Assembly (NCBI GenBank): GCA_947561395.2 | Contig: OX387182.1 | Coordinates: 53,901,283 to 53,965,282 of the forward strand | Direction of reading: 5' to 3' | Length of the DNA stretch: 64,000 bases | From: Buxus sempervirens | Taxonomy: Eukaryota; Streptophyta; Magnoliopsida; Buxales; Buxaceae | Part shown: positions 32,708-43,957 of the stretch, in pieces | How the letters are laid out: every line of letters begins with the position of its first letter | Numbering within the stretch: position 1 is the stretch's first letter | The notes under the pieces: model-generated | Told to the model about the DNA's origin: nothing | The model's input: only the letters and a program-made list of their open reading frames with translations | Database searches by the model: none | Position numbers and translations under genes: made by a program

Positions 32708-33170
32708 GTTTCAAATTTTGTACCTTTTTCTTTCCGAACAAAAATCTTTAAGCGAGCCATTCACCTATAAAATCCTCTAAAGGCAAGAATTTTAAAGATA
32801 CAAAGCAAGTAATAAGATCACCCTCTCAGTCAACGGCATTATCCCAGGAGAAACCTCACAGGGACATCGTGGTTCTCAAGATAAAGTAATCAAAAAATAT
32901 ATGCTTGATTGGTGCAGGACCTTCGGGCTTGAATGGTTGCTGCAAGGGACCTCAAAAAAGGTCAAAATGTGGTGGTTATAGAACAAAACCAAGAAATTGG
33001 AGGGCAATGGCTCTATGAGTCTAATGTGCAACTTGAAGACCCTTCAGAAATGAGACATATTAAGCAATTTCTTGAAATAAATGCTACAATAAATACAAAA
33101 TGCAAAAGCATTACCAATGAATTTAAAAGGTTTAGAAATCAGACCAAAGTTTTAAAATGTTGTTAGGACT
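32708..33170 (+). pseudogene. 5' fragment of a flavin-containing monooxygenase gene
   Basis: From about 32898 the sequence encodes the FMO FAD-binding start CLIGAGPSGL, then after a one-base frameshift VAARDLKKG, VVVIEQNQEIGGQWLYES and LEDPSEMRH. This matches the N-terminus of plant FMO proteins (GxGxxG Rossmann motif, the glutamate that binds FAD ribose, GGQW). The probable start codon position reads GTG (near 32868), an in-frame TAA follows, and coding similarity ends near 33070. Nothing of the NADPH domain remains. A promoter-like stretch with TATAAAATC is at 32766. A second, more damaged copy lies at 36695-36975. Confidence 0.78.
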
Positions 33171-33402
33171 TGAGTGCATTGACCTCCTAATCCCCTGCAA
33201 TGATCAGCTGCAAACTGAGGATATTCAAAAGTCCGTATCAAACAAAACGAACACAAAAACCCATTTTAGGAACCTACTAACTAAATTAAAAAAAAAAAGA
33301 CCAGATGAGCACAATCACTCATCGATTACATCAAATATCCAATGATGTAATATAAATTAAAAAGAGATTCAAAAAAATGATATAAATAAAGGGTTTAATA
33401 AT
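33171..33402 (+). other. A/T-rich join between the FMO and P450 fragments
   Basis: No coding similarity seen. It separates the end of FMO homology from the sudden start of P450 homology. Confidence 0.5.
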
Positions 33403-36192
33403 ACCGGATGGTTTTGGGTCGTTCGAGGAGCGCCCAAAGCTTTCAATTCGCTAAAACCATTGACGAGGCGATGAAGTTGGTGGGAGCTTTTAACATAGCA
33501 GATTTCATTCCCTTTGCTGGTGCACTTGATCTCCAGGTATGATTTCTATCCTTTTTATACCGCCATCGGCCGATGCTGGGACTTTAATATGGATCCGAAG
33601 CTTAAGAGATTAGTGACGATTGATACTAGGCAATTATGACCTTATATATTGTCCACCAAAAAAAAAATATATGACATTATATTATAATCTAAATGGCAAT
33701 TTCACCTTTTTCTTAAAAAAAATTATTTTACTGATTAAATTATTCCAATTGAGATCCGGCCTTTATCTACAGCCTTATTTGCAACCTGCATAGGAATGAT
33801 GCCATGTGTACTATGAATGGTATAACTGTAAATTTTTAAGCAATTCTATAGAAGCTGCAAATAAGGTTGTTGATAATTAAATAATCTTAACAAAAGTTGA
33901 CTAATTGCAAGCATGATTTTATTTAAAAATAAAGCCTCGTTTGGTATTCATTTTGAAGGAGGGTTGGGTATTAAGTTTGGTTAAGGATGTTGGACTCTTG
34001 TAAAATTTATAGATATTACAAGTTTGCCATTATTTTAACTTAGAAGAGGATTTCATAAATAATAGGTTTGTCCTTGTCATATAAAAAAAGAGTCTTTAAA
34101 ACATCTTTTGAGTATATCCTTCACAACTTACAGATAATATCAATATGCCATTGTTCTCTTGCAAAACTCATTCTCAAAATCCAAAAACGGGTCTTAGGAT
34201 GATTCTGAGTTGTAAGCTATTTTGCAAAACTCATTTAGGGAAAACTCATTCCCCAAATGAAACCAAACACTTGTATAACCCCTCAAATACATTTTAACCC
34301 AAGCCTTGAAATGAGTTCTCAAAATAAACTTCAAACGACGACTAAGTAAATTATATAAATGGTACGAAAGAAATGGTTTAAAATCATTTGCTGCTTCTTC
34401 CTACAATAGATGGTGCTTTTTAAGTGAGAAGTAGACACGTGTAGCATCTCACAACTAGTGTTTTTATAAATTTAAAAAAAAACATTTTTTATTGAAAAAC
34501 TACTTATCTGCATAATTACTTTCTTTTTCTTTTTTTTAATGGAACTTAAATAGCACCATTTGCTAGAGAAGGCGATAGGAGGCCGGAAGAAACGGCCCAG
34601 GATCCTCTGTGAAGCGCTTCACAGAGGATCCTCTGTGAAACAGGAAGGTGCCCCCTGTTTATGGGGGTACCTCAGGCAAACATGGAGTACCTCAGGCAAA
34701 CATGAAGATGATCGAGTACCCCTATGTTTGCCTGAGGTACCCCATCCTGGGTGATTGTTTGCTTGAGGTACCCCCATAAATAGGGGATACCTTCTTGCTT
34801 CACAGAGGATCCTGTACCGGAAGAAACATCCAAAATGGTCATATCGTGGGACCCAACTCATGTCATTAGAAAAGACAAAAATAAAGTATAATGCTCCCAC
34901 GTCAAGAAATTCTAGAAACTGCCACGGATTGTAATCATCCACAATATTCAATCCAGACCTCAAAAAGTAAATAAATAAAAAATTAGTTTCTCAATGCAAA
35001 CAAAACCGACCCAAACATTAATTAAAACATCAACCACAAAACAATTTTAGTTCAGGCCAGAGAATTTGAATCCAAAACTGAACTAAATGTTTTCAAATGC
35101 AAACAACACCGATCCAAAGTCAGAGAATTTGTTCAAAGGACCCAACAAAGATTGGGATTATCCACGACATGCTGAGCATTTAAAGGGCTTAATAGTACCC
35201 AATAATTGCTTGCTTTCTCACTTTTCTCTTTCCTTCTTTATTGCAGCTACTTGCTAAAGCAGCTATTAAGTACATTAGATTCAGCATTACCAAAAAAAAA
35301 AGTACATTAGATTCATTATCAACTGGTGAACCATTCGAATTCTCACTTGCAGGGACTCAATCGCCGTGCGAAGGCCATCAACAAGGTCTTTGATCAGTTC
35401 TTGGAGAAGATGATTGATGAGCATGTAAAAAAACCTGCAGGAAACCAGTCAGGCCAACATAAGGACTTCATTGATGTAATGTTGTCCTTGATGAGGGAGA
35501 CCCAAGTTGGAGAACATGAGAACCAATACAGCATTGATCGGACCAACATCAAAGCCATTCTCATAGACATGCCTGAAGGTGCAACCCACATCTCACTTAC
35601 GGCAATGGGATGGGCTCTATCGGAACTCTTCCAGCATCCATTGGCAATGAAAAAGCTCCAAGAAGAGCTATCAACTGTAGTTGGAATAGGTCGAATAGTA
35701 GAGGAGACAGATTTGGGGAAGCTCGGATACTTAGACATGGTGGTCAAGGAAACCATGAGACTGCATCCAGTCGCTCCCTTGATTGTTACAAATGAGTCCA
35801 TGGAGGACGTCAAGATCAACGGAATGTTCATAACCAAGAAGTCTCGGATCATTGTGAATACGTGGTCAATCAGAAGAGACACGGAAGTCTGGTCTGCTAA
35901 TGCGGATGAGTTCTTCCCCGAGAGATTCATGGGTTCTGATGTAGATCTCCAGGGACGCCATTTCCAACTTACACCATTTGGATCAGGTCGTAGAGGATGC
36001 CCAGGTTTGCAGCTAGGCCTTACTCTGGTTCAACTAGTGCTCGCACAACTGCTGCATTGCTTCAATTGGCAACTTCCCAATGGTGTATCCCCTTCTAACT
36101 TGGATATGAGTGAGAAATTTGGCCTTTCAACGACTGGGGCAAGCCATCTTTTCGCTATTCCATGGTATCGCCTGCATGTCAATAACTTATAA
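33403..36192 (+). pseudogene. 5'-truncated cytochrome P450 (CYP71 clan)
   Basis: Exon 33403-33536 opens within the protein (MVLGRS... AFNIADFIPFAGALDLQ), followed by a GT-AG phase-0 intron 33537-35352 and a final exon 35353-36192 (GLNRRAKAINK...). The missing part is the membrane anchor, proline hinge and roughly the first 200 residues. Conserved elements are the K-helix ETMR (ExxR, about 35749), PERF, and the haem loop FGSGRRGCPG with Cys at 35998-36000. The I-helix reads GATHIS where CYP71-clan enzymes have (A/G)GxDT(S/T), so the acid and the oxygen-activating threonine are replaced. The family resembles CYP736/CYP750-like proteins. The loss of the N-terminus and the I-helix change argue that it makes no working monooxygenase, although the last exon is fully open. 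Confidence 0.85.
34595..34815. repeat. MITE-like inverted repeat in the P450 intron
   Basis: AGGATCCTCTGTGAAGC at the left pairs with GCTTCACAGAGGATCC at 34797-34812. Inside, GGGGGTACCTCAGGCAAACA pairs with TGTTTGCCTGAGGTACCCC and related copies. The left arm is itself palindromic (CTCTGTGAAGCGCTTCACAGAG). No ORF. It may be a small non-autonomous DNA transposon. Confidence 0.65.
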
Positions 36193-36694
36193 GGAGAGTC
36201 AGCTCTCAACTCTAGATGCTATATTCTTATATGTTTTATCAAAAGTTGTAGTATAACGAAAGTACAAAACTATTGTTTCTTGAAGTGATTTTATTTCTTA
36301 AGAATAAAATTGGAAGAAGGTAAAGGAAAACAGTAAAAAAAATGAAAAGAGAAAAATAATCATACATTTGAGTGAAATGGAATAAGAGCTTGCTTAAATC
36401 ATCTATTAGATATTCAATTCCATCTTCTGTTTTTTAGCCTCCACGATTTTCTCTTTCAATCTATTATCCTTCACAAAAGACCATCATAAAAGCAGAAAAT
36501 GTGTTCCTTTTTTTGTTTTGAGTGCATAAATAATATCATAAAACTTCAGCTCATCAAAGACAAAGAAAACAAGGGAAATTGTTTCCCATCATACAATCAT
36601 ACCAACCTTAGCCTAATGCCAAAAGAGGGTGCAAAATAACCACATGATGTTAAGTAAGCTATCCCTTAACCAACATGAACTGCAATGGTGTGAA
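36193..36694. other. P450 3' flank
   Basis: No gene seen; A/T-rich sequence downstream of the P450 stop. Confidence 0.5.
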
Positions 36695-36975
36695 GCATCT
36701 CAAATTTGTGTACCTTGTTCTTTCTGAACAAAAATCTTCAAGTGAACCATTCACCTATTAAATCCTCTTAAGGCAAGAATTTCAAAGATACAAAGCAAGT
36801 ACTACAATCACCCTCACAGTCAACGGCATTATCCCTGGAGAAACCTTGCCAGGCCACTGTGGTTCTCAAGATAAAGTATTCAAAACCAAGACATTGGAGG
36901 GCAATGGCTCCACAGTAACTTGAAGACCCACTAGAAATCAGACATATTAATCAATTTTTTGAAATAATTGATGAC
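36695..36975 (+). pseudogene. Second FMO 5' fragment
   Basis: Direct repeat of 32708-33080: CTTGTTCTTTCTGAACAAAAATC, GAACCATTCACCTAT, AAAGATACAAAGCAAGTA, GTCAACGGCATTATCC and GTGGTTCTCAAGATAAAGTA are shared. Here the FAD-binding GAGPSG region is deleted, so TCAAAA joins directly to ACCAAGACATTGGAGGGCAATGG. Stops interrupt the remainder. Confidence 0.75.
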
Positions 36976-38735
36976 CTTGGCATAGAAATACAGTGGGTAC
37001 AGCACATACAACAAGATGTTTCACAAGTTTGCGAAAAGGACTACAATCCATTAGACTTTGTCATATTAAGAAAGAAACGTTGTAACATGTGTGGAGGATA
37101 AATGAGGAAAAAATGTTATCCAAAAAGCCCAACAACCAAAAATGGCAACAAAGTCCTTAAATATATTCCAGAATGTATTTAATAAGTTTATGCAATCTTA
37201 ATTGAATAATTAAATTTTAATACATTATATTAAATATATACCAGAACATGATTGTACTTCCAAGGAACTTGAATATGTTATGGTGAGAACCTCTTAGGCT
37301 CTGTTTTGTTTTCAAAACAGAACCTCTGTTCTGTTTTGTTTTCAAAACAGAATCTCTGTTCTGTTTTGAAAATGAGGACAGTTGTTTTGCAACCTCATCG
37401 GTTTAACCTTTTATGCATTATAAGAATACAAATGAAACCATAATAAACGTAAAAAAACACAGCTACCTCCATCATCTCCATCTTCCTTCTCTCCCCATCC
37501 TTCTTCTTCACAGGCAGCTTCATCTTTTCTTTTGTTTTTTTCTATGTCTGCTGATCGTACAGACTAAGAGATAATCATTTTTTGCTTCCTTTATTCTCCA
37601 CTCTCTTAGTCTTCTTAATGACCTGTTTCATGCATACCAGTATGATTCTGTTCTTTTTTCCATCCTTTCTTTCTAATACTTATGTTGAAATATCATATTT
37701 GGGCCCTATTAAATACATAGTTGCGCCTTCACCTATCAGCTTAAGCTTTTAGGTGCAATGGTCGTTTAATATGATATGAGAGTGGAAGGTCTTATGTTCA
37801 ACTCCCAGGTGCAAGTTGCCTTAGCATTTATTTGTTTACAGGATGTTCATTCCCTGTGTTTGTCCTCCCCACATATGTTCCCACTTAAATACGTAGTTGC
37901 ACCTTCACATATCAGCTTAAGCTTTTAGGTGCAATGGTATGGTCGTTTAAGAACTTACTCCCCCTTCTTCCCTATTTGTTTTGCAACCTTCTTGACTCGT
38001 TCATATTCAACAACTGTTACGAGGCTTACCTGCATCTATGAATACTTTATTTCTAAAACCAGAGCCTTCTTTCTTTCTTTTTTTCTATTTCAAATACCTT
38101 GACGCTCTCTTGATCTTTCAGTGTTACCTAGACCTTTTTCACCGTGACTTGACTGTGTGAAGATATCTTTAATTTTCACCAAGTTCAATTTTGTTTATAA
38201 AAAGGTTTTGTCACCGAAATTATATCTTTAGTTTACCCGTAAAATAGCATTATTTACAAAGCTTGAATAAAAATTCATTTATACTTGGATCCATTGGTGT
38301 TCTTGCTAGCCTCTAGAATAAGTTTCCGTTGATAAATGGGCATTTGATTAGGTTGGGCATTCTCCTTAAACAAAGAATGAGAAAAAGTTTACTTCGCATG
38401 AAATCACATTGACCCTGATTTTGGATATTAAGAACGAGTTTCTGTTTTTGCAGCGACAAACATGTAAATAAACTTGAAAAGGGTAAATCCCCACTGTAAG
38501 AATTCTATTTTATCAAAAAGAAAGAAGATCATCAGACAGAAAATTCAGTAAACTATTGTAAGCATCAAACAAGTCAGTTGTGAAAAAAATGCAAAAAGAA
38601 GACACCAAAGAGGAATTTGCTCAAATAGATAACAGGTGTCAGTAAATTTACTCTAAACAATCCAAATATGAAAGAATCATGAACCACGTTCTGCTAGAGG
38701 CAAAATAAGATAGAAATCTGAAAATTCAATGAAGA
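36976..38735. other. Gene-free stretch with two short direct repeats
   Basis: No supported gene. About 37308-37375 has CTCTGTTCTGTTTTGTTTTC/AAAACAGAA units repeated three times. About 37700-37765 and 37882-37947 share a 60-bp block (AGTTGC.CCTTCAC.TATCAGCTTAAGC, TTTTAGGTGCAATGG). This block, followed by ATATGAGAG and TTCAACTCCC, looks like a decayed Copia LTR end plus primer-site remnant. Confidence 0.45.
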
Positions 38736-39513
38736 TTAAAATACGTCTAAAGAGCTGTACTTACGTGAAAATGATGGTCGTGCACAAAGAACAAGAGTAA
38801 ATGAAAGACAGTGAGAGAAGGATACCAGAAAATCCAAGGCCGTGTGAGAATGGAACTTTTGGAGGAAGAGAAGAAAACCGATAGCGCGCTTTCCGTTTTT
38901 CTCCTCTGCCCATTTGAGTGGTCTTCCGTTTCGAGAGACCGATGGTGGCATTCCCTGTTTGCATATTCTACCGCTTGGTTGTCTTCTGTTATCGGTGTGA
39001 GGAACTTGAAAAGACGAAAGGAACAGGGGCTCTGAATAAGCAGCCACGTCAGACAATGACGTGGGACTACCAGGTGAAAAGAGTCCGACCTGATTCCTAT
39101 AGATCGTTAGAAGCAATAACGAAGAAAAACAAACAGAAAAACACACAAATTTTACGTGATTCACCCCAGAATAGGACTACGTCCACGGCCGCCGTTTTCA
39201 CTATGCAATGAATAGAAGAATACAATGAATGACTACAAGAACACGAATATACCCTAATACAAAACGAAATACCCAAAATACCCTCTTGCCAATTTTCATC
39301 TCGGGGCTCCGCGACTGGTGTGGCTAGTGTCCAGTATTATCAGGCTCCACAAACCTCAACACTAGGGTTCTATGTTTGAGGTTTCAAGCTCTCACAATGC
39401 TAGAAGGAAGAGGACCAGCCCTGAGAAGACGGATTTGACGTGATGGAAAGGAAGGGTTCCATGCTTGAGGTTTCTGCCAACTGATGAAACATAAGAGTAT
39501 GACTAATCATTTG
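38736..39513. other. Gene-free stretch, possible Copia LTR remnant
   Basis: A 142-codon minus-strand ORF (38736-39164) has no recognisable domain and I do not call it. About 39115-39290 (TTTTACGTGATTCACCCC, GGACTACGTCCACGG) resembles the text common in plant Copia LTRs, but no ends or TSD are visible. Confidence 0.35.
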
Positions 39514-39518
39514 GCAAG
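39514..39518. repeat. Left TSD of solo LTR D
   Basis: GCAAG directly before TGTGCGCG, identical to 42992-42996. Confidence 0.9.
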
Positions 39519-42114
39519 TGTGCGCGCGTCGGAAACGCGGCACGGGAAAATTCGGAGTCGCCACCGCCTGATGGGGTGCAGGCGGACACCTGGGTGCCTA
39601 ATCTTGTCTATTAGGGCTTTTGGTCTGCGGCTTGAGATTCTAAGTAGGGTCTTGGTTGTGGTCCGGGGAAGTCCGTAGACATCCCGGTCCACCCCGTCGG
39701 GTGACGGGTCCCTTAGGTTTATCCTGGTTTGAGTCAGCTTACATTGGTCTCACCTGATTCCTAATCCGATATGCAGTTTGGTTAAGTCTGGCGGGACCAC
39801 CTGAGTGGTGTGGGTCCCTTTAATTGCTTTTATCTTGATTACTTAGGTGATCTGAGTCTAGTAGGGTGGGCCCCGTTGGAAGGCCCACGGTATCCTTGGT
39901 GGGCTTAGTCAAGCCCGTGTACCCTTGTGGACCTCAGTCTAGCCTGAGAGGTCCTTTGGGCTTTGGTTAGTTCAATTGATTTTACTTTAGGTTCAGATTT
40001 AAAATTTAAGTGTTTTTCATTAAAAGGTGGGCCGGATAGGTTCATGGGCCCCTAAGGTGGGCCCACATGGTGGCCAAGTATTTTTATTGGATTTATCTTT
40101 TTAATCTGCCAAAGTGAGTTGGACACTGGGCTTAGGGTCCGTAGTCCAAATCTGGGCTTGTGAGCCCAAGTTACCAGAAGTTAGGGTTTGCACCCTTCCT
40201 TGGTTCGGTTGGTTGGCTTTGGCAGGCCCGGTAGGCCCTTGTCCTTGGTCTCGGCCAAACCACGCAATTCATGCATCAATTTCACATAACAAGGCTCGGG
40301 TGGGCCGCATTGGGTTTGGCCCACCCGGTTCAAATTGTTCATTTTACTTAAGTTATTTAATGGCATGCTTTGGTGTTTATTGGGCTTGGTGGGCCCCGTT
40401 GGAAGGCCCACTGGAAGTCAAGTTGGACCGGGAGTCCAAGTCCCATGTCGGGTTTCCGGGTGACCCGGAAACCCTGTTGGTTTATCCGGTTTGGTTCGGA
40501 AATGGCACTCACATTCAGTAATAATCACAACAAGAAAATACACAAGATTGACACTCTATCAGGAAAAATTTGGCTCACTGTGCTGGGTCCAAGGGGAGGT
40601 ACCCGGGGGCCCTGTGGGCGGAGCGAACAAAGGGGGTGGGGGGTGCGGGGGGCTTGCGGTACAGTAAAGGGTATTTTCGGAATTTTTCAAAAATCTAGCA
40701 ATTCGGCATGTTTTGGGGGTATGCGCTCACTTCCTGAAGTGAGCGCCAGTAGGCGCTAAGAACCGGGCGAAATTTGAACCCGACGCTCACTCGATACTAA
40801 GTGAGCGCGAGCTGGGCGGGAGGTGAGCGCGAGCTGAGCGCGAGATGGGCGCGAGATGGGCGCCAGAATTACACATGGTTTTAAGTGAGCGCGAGCTGAG
40901 CGCCAAGTGGGCGCCAGCTCGGCGGGTAGTGAAATTAAAAGGGCGCCTACTTCCTAAGTGAGCGCCAAGTGGGCAGTGACTCACTGCGATTTTCAACTCT
41001 CTGTTATTTTGAGATCTCCATCTCTGGCCGATTTTTTTCGGTCTGTAATTGTTCCACTGGTCTCCTAATATGCCCAGAACACCTCCCAACTAGTTTTGGA
41101 TTTAATCTAAACACATTTTATTTCAAGTTTTGAAAACCCAGAAAACTCACAATACAACCATGCATTCAAAATACTTCACGAATAATATGCCCAGAACACT
41201 TCCCCGGGCTTCGACCACTCCCCCGAAGGCACTTAAACTTGTATTGAAATTAATCTAAACATGCTTCATGCTTCATCCCACAACCCAAAATCTCTTAAAA
41301 GAAAAAAAAAACAAACCCGATAAAAAACAAACAGGTACAGATGCATTAACAGCTTAAAAAGGGGGGGGGGGTGACGGGAGCATGCTCAAGGGTGCACAAG
41401 CAGCAAATAGCATGTTAGCTAGTCCAGCAATGTAAAAAAAAACAACAAAAAAAACAACATGCAGACATTACATGCACTTTCCTGCCCCGACTGGACCTCC
41501 GAGCAGGCACACTAACATCCGAAGAAGGGAGAGAGGAGGGGGGTTTACAGGGATACATCAGATGAGTTAAATGAGGAGCTGGTTCTTTACAGGAGTGCCG
41601 GGTACCCCATGAGCACTCGGAGGAGCAACAAAACCCTTGTCTTCTTCACGGGGTCGTGCATGAGGTTTCCCTTACCCTGGAGACCTCCATGTCACCCAAA
41701 ATGGGGGAGCAACAGAATGCGTAGCAAGGGAAGGAAACACAACAGTTGCGATGACATGCATACGACTCCCATTTTTATATATGTAAACAAGTGCGAAACA
41801 TTACCTAGGGTTCCTACGTTCTGGTGCAAAGCGGCAGCTTCTCCTTGAGGTGGCCCGAGCGCTGGAACTCTCCTCTCTTGCACCTCCAATAGCAACCGGC
41901 CTTCGTTTGGTTGTGCGGGGACGAGGAAGAAGCAAGGATAGGGGGGGTTTGGATCAAGGTGGGGGGCTTGGGGAGGCCGAAGCCACTGAGACAGGTAGGG
42001 TTCAGGTGGGGAAGGGGCTTGGGCACGGCACCTGGAGCTAACCAAAATTCCCAAACCAAAAAAAAACTTCTAACCAAAATTTTTTCCAACCCCTTTGCGC
42101 GAGATTTCGCGCGG

Positions 42115-42122
42115 TTTATATA
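42115..42122 (-). promoter_or_regulatory. TATA box of LTR D
   Basis: Minus strand GGTCTATATAAACCGCGCG, the only clear TATA box in the LTR. U3 repeats lie upstream on the minus strand. Confidence 0.6.
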
Positions 42123-42479
42123 GACCAAGGAAAAAAAAAAGAGGACCCGCCCACTTAAAAAAAAAGGGGCCGCTCACTTAAAAAAGGGTATCCGCTCAGC
42201 TTGAGCTGAGCGCATACCCTGCTGCCACGTCCGCGCGAGCGGCATAATGATGAGAAATCATTTAATGCCGCCGCTCGCCGGTCGAAAAATCTAAAAAATT
42301 TAGATTTAGTCCCTGACAATTTTTGGTAAAATCCTATATTCTCGGATTTTTACAGATTAAGTCCCTGGGATATTTCGAATGTTCGGATATTTACGGATTT
42401 GATCCCCGAGATATTTTCCTGCGCAACTCGCCACGTGTGCAGCTTTTTGCCACGTGTGCAGATTGCCGGTTTTGCTGCT

Positions 42480-42875
42480 CGGAAACTTCATCAGCTCATA
42501 TTTTCTTCATCCGGACTCCGATCTGGGCAAACTTAGTTTCATTAGAATCGTATCGGAGCCCTCCATCCCATGACCTAGGGGTAGGCCTCTGGATCGGATT
42601 TTAGCAGAAAGTCAACTTTTGGCTCTGCTCAAGTTTGACCGCCCACAGAACCTTCATCCGGACCCCGATTCCTGCAAACCCAGTTGCGTTGGAATCGCGT
42701 CGAGATTCTCTATCCAATGACCTAGGGTTAGGCCTCTGGATCGGATTTTAGCAGAAAGTCAACTTTTGGCTCTGCTCAGGTTTGACCATCCGCAGAACCT
42801 TCATCCGGACCCCGATTCCTACAAACTCAGTTGCGTTGGAACCGTGTCGAGATTCTCTATCCAATGACCTAGGGC
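42480..42875 (-). repeat. Tandem repeat of about 147 bp in U3 of LTR D
   Basis: TGACCTAGGG recurs at 42571, 42718 and 42864. Units share CTTCATCCGGAC, GTTGCGTTGGAA and AAAGTCAACTTTTGGCTCTG. Confidence 0.85.
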
Positions 42876-42991
42876 GAGGTGGCCAATTTTCACTTGATCA
42901 AAAATTCAACTTTTCACCCCTTAGGGTTTGATTTTCTGTCCAGGGTTTGCATTTTTGGTTTTTCGGGGAGCGCAAAAATGAGGTGCTTACA

Positions 42992-42996
42992 GCAAG
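42992..42996. repeat. Right TSD of solo LTR D
   Basis: GCAAG directly after GGTGCTTACA. Confidence 0.9.
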
Positions 42997-43957
42997 CTCG
43001 GGCAAGCCACAAGTCAAGTCAGATGGTATTTGTGCAAGCCTGCCAAGTCCGATTATTGGGTTTGCTAATGACCAAGCCTGTTCAATAAACACAGTTAAAT
43101 GTCCAAGTCCGCTCAACTATAATCACTTAGACATCTAATTTTATACTTCAAAAGGAGGGAAAAACACTAATCTTTTCTTTTTATGATAATTAAGAACAAT
43201 TGTTGTGTATAAATTCCACTTGCTAACAAAAAAATCACCATCTTGCAAAAGAGATGATAGAGTGAAAAATTATGGAGTAGATATGAGTAGGTTAGGTTTA
43301 GAAAAGAAAGTATGAATTAAATAGTAAAATTAAAAACCAATTAAATAGTTAAACTTCGGTCTAGGCTAGGTCGGCATGACAATTCTTATTTTTTTACCAA
43401 CCCCGTCCGAATTTTTTTGGGCTTTTAAAAATTAATCCTAGCCCGGCCCTTGGATCAACTATTGCATCACCAAGCATCGGAAATCAAACAAATCATTGCA
43501 CCTTGGCAAAATCAGTCCCTCATGGAGATAAACCTCGTAATCCAATATATTTCATCATAAATAAAGATCCCAATTACTTTAGGAATATATCATATTGTCA
43601 TAAATCAAGAATTATCAACCAAGTTACCAAAATTGTTGTATATAAATTTATGTATTGCCAGAAACCAAGACATATTTAAAAAACACTATAGAAAACTATA
43701 TAAATCAAATATAAGCAATAAAAAGCCCTTTAAGTCCACCAACTCCACTACTCTAGTCTTAAACCATCTATTCCACAAAAACGTACCCAAATCTTAAAAC
43801 AATTGTATAAAATTATTTGGCCGAAAAAAACTCTTTCAAACACCTAAATCTTATTGGTACATGAGTTGGATTAGCTCAAAATTTAATTTAGATTTGAATT
43901 CTATGTTAAATTGTACAAAATTAGGAAATCTGATAATGAGCACTCGAGCTTAGCTCA
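42997..43957. other. Gene-free stretch right of LTR D
   Basis: A/T-rich, with no supported ORF or repeat structure. Confidence 0.5.

Larger units (their letters stand above)
39519..42991 (-). repeat. Solo LTR D, Tat/Ogre-like, 3473 bp
   Basis: On the minus strand it runs from TGTAAGCACCTCATTTTTGC (42991), a start typical of Tat/Ogre LTRs, to ...GGTGGCGACTCCGAATTTTCCC...GCGCACA (39519). A perfect 5-bp TSD, GCAAG, flanks it, proving a single insertion reduced to one LTR. It contains a TATA box (42115-42122, minus), U3 tandem repeats (42480-42875), and GAGCGC-type palindromic words on both sides of the TATA box (40790-40980, 42185-42290). The small GC-rich ORFs inside are not credible genes. 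Confidence 0.92.

Noticed and set aside
38736..39164. 142-codon minus-strand ORF
   Set aside because: No recognised domain, no splice or promoter context, overlapping ORFs on the other strand of similar length.
40114..40759. GC-rich ORFs in LTR D
   Set aside because: They lie within a solo LTR with TSD and are explained by high GC content lowering stop frequency.
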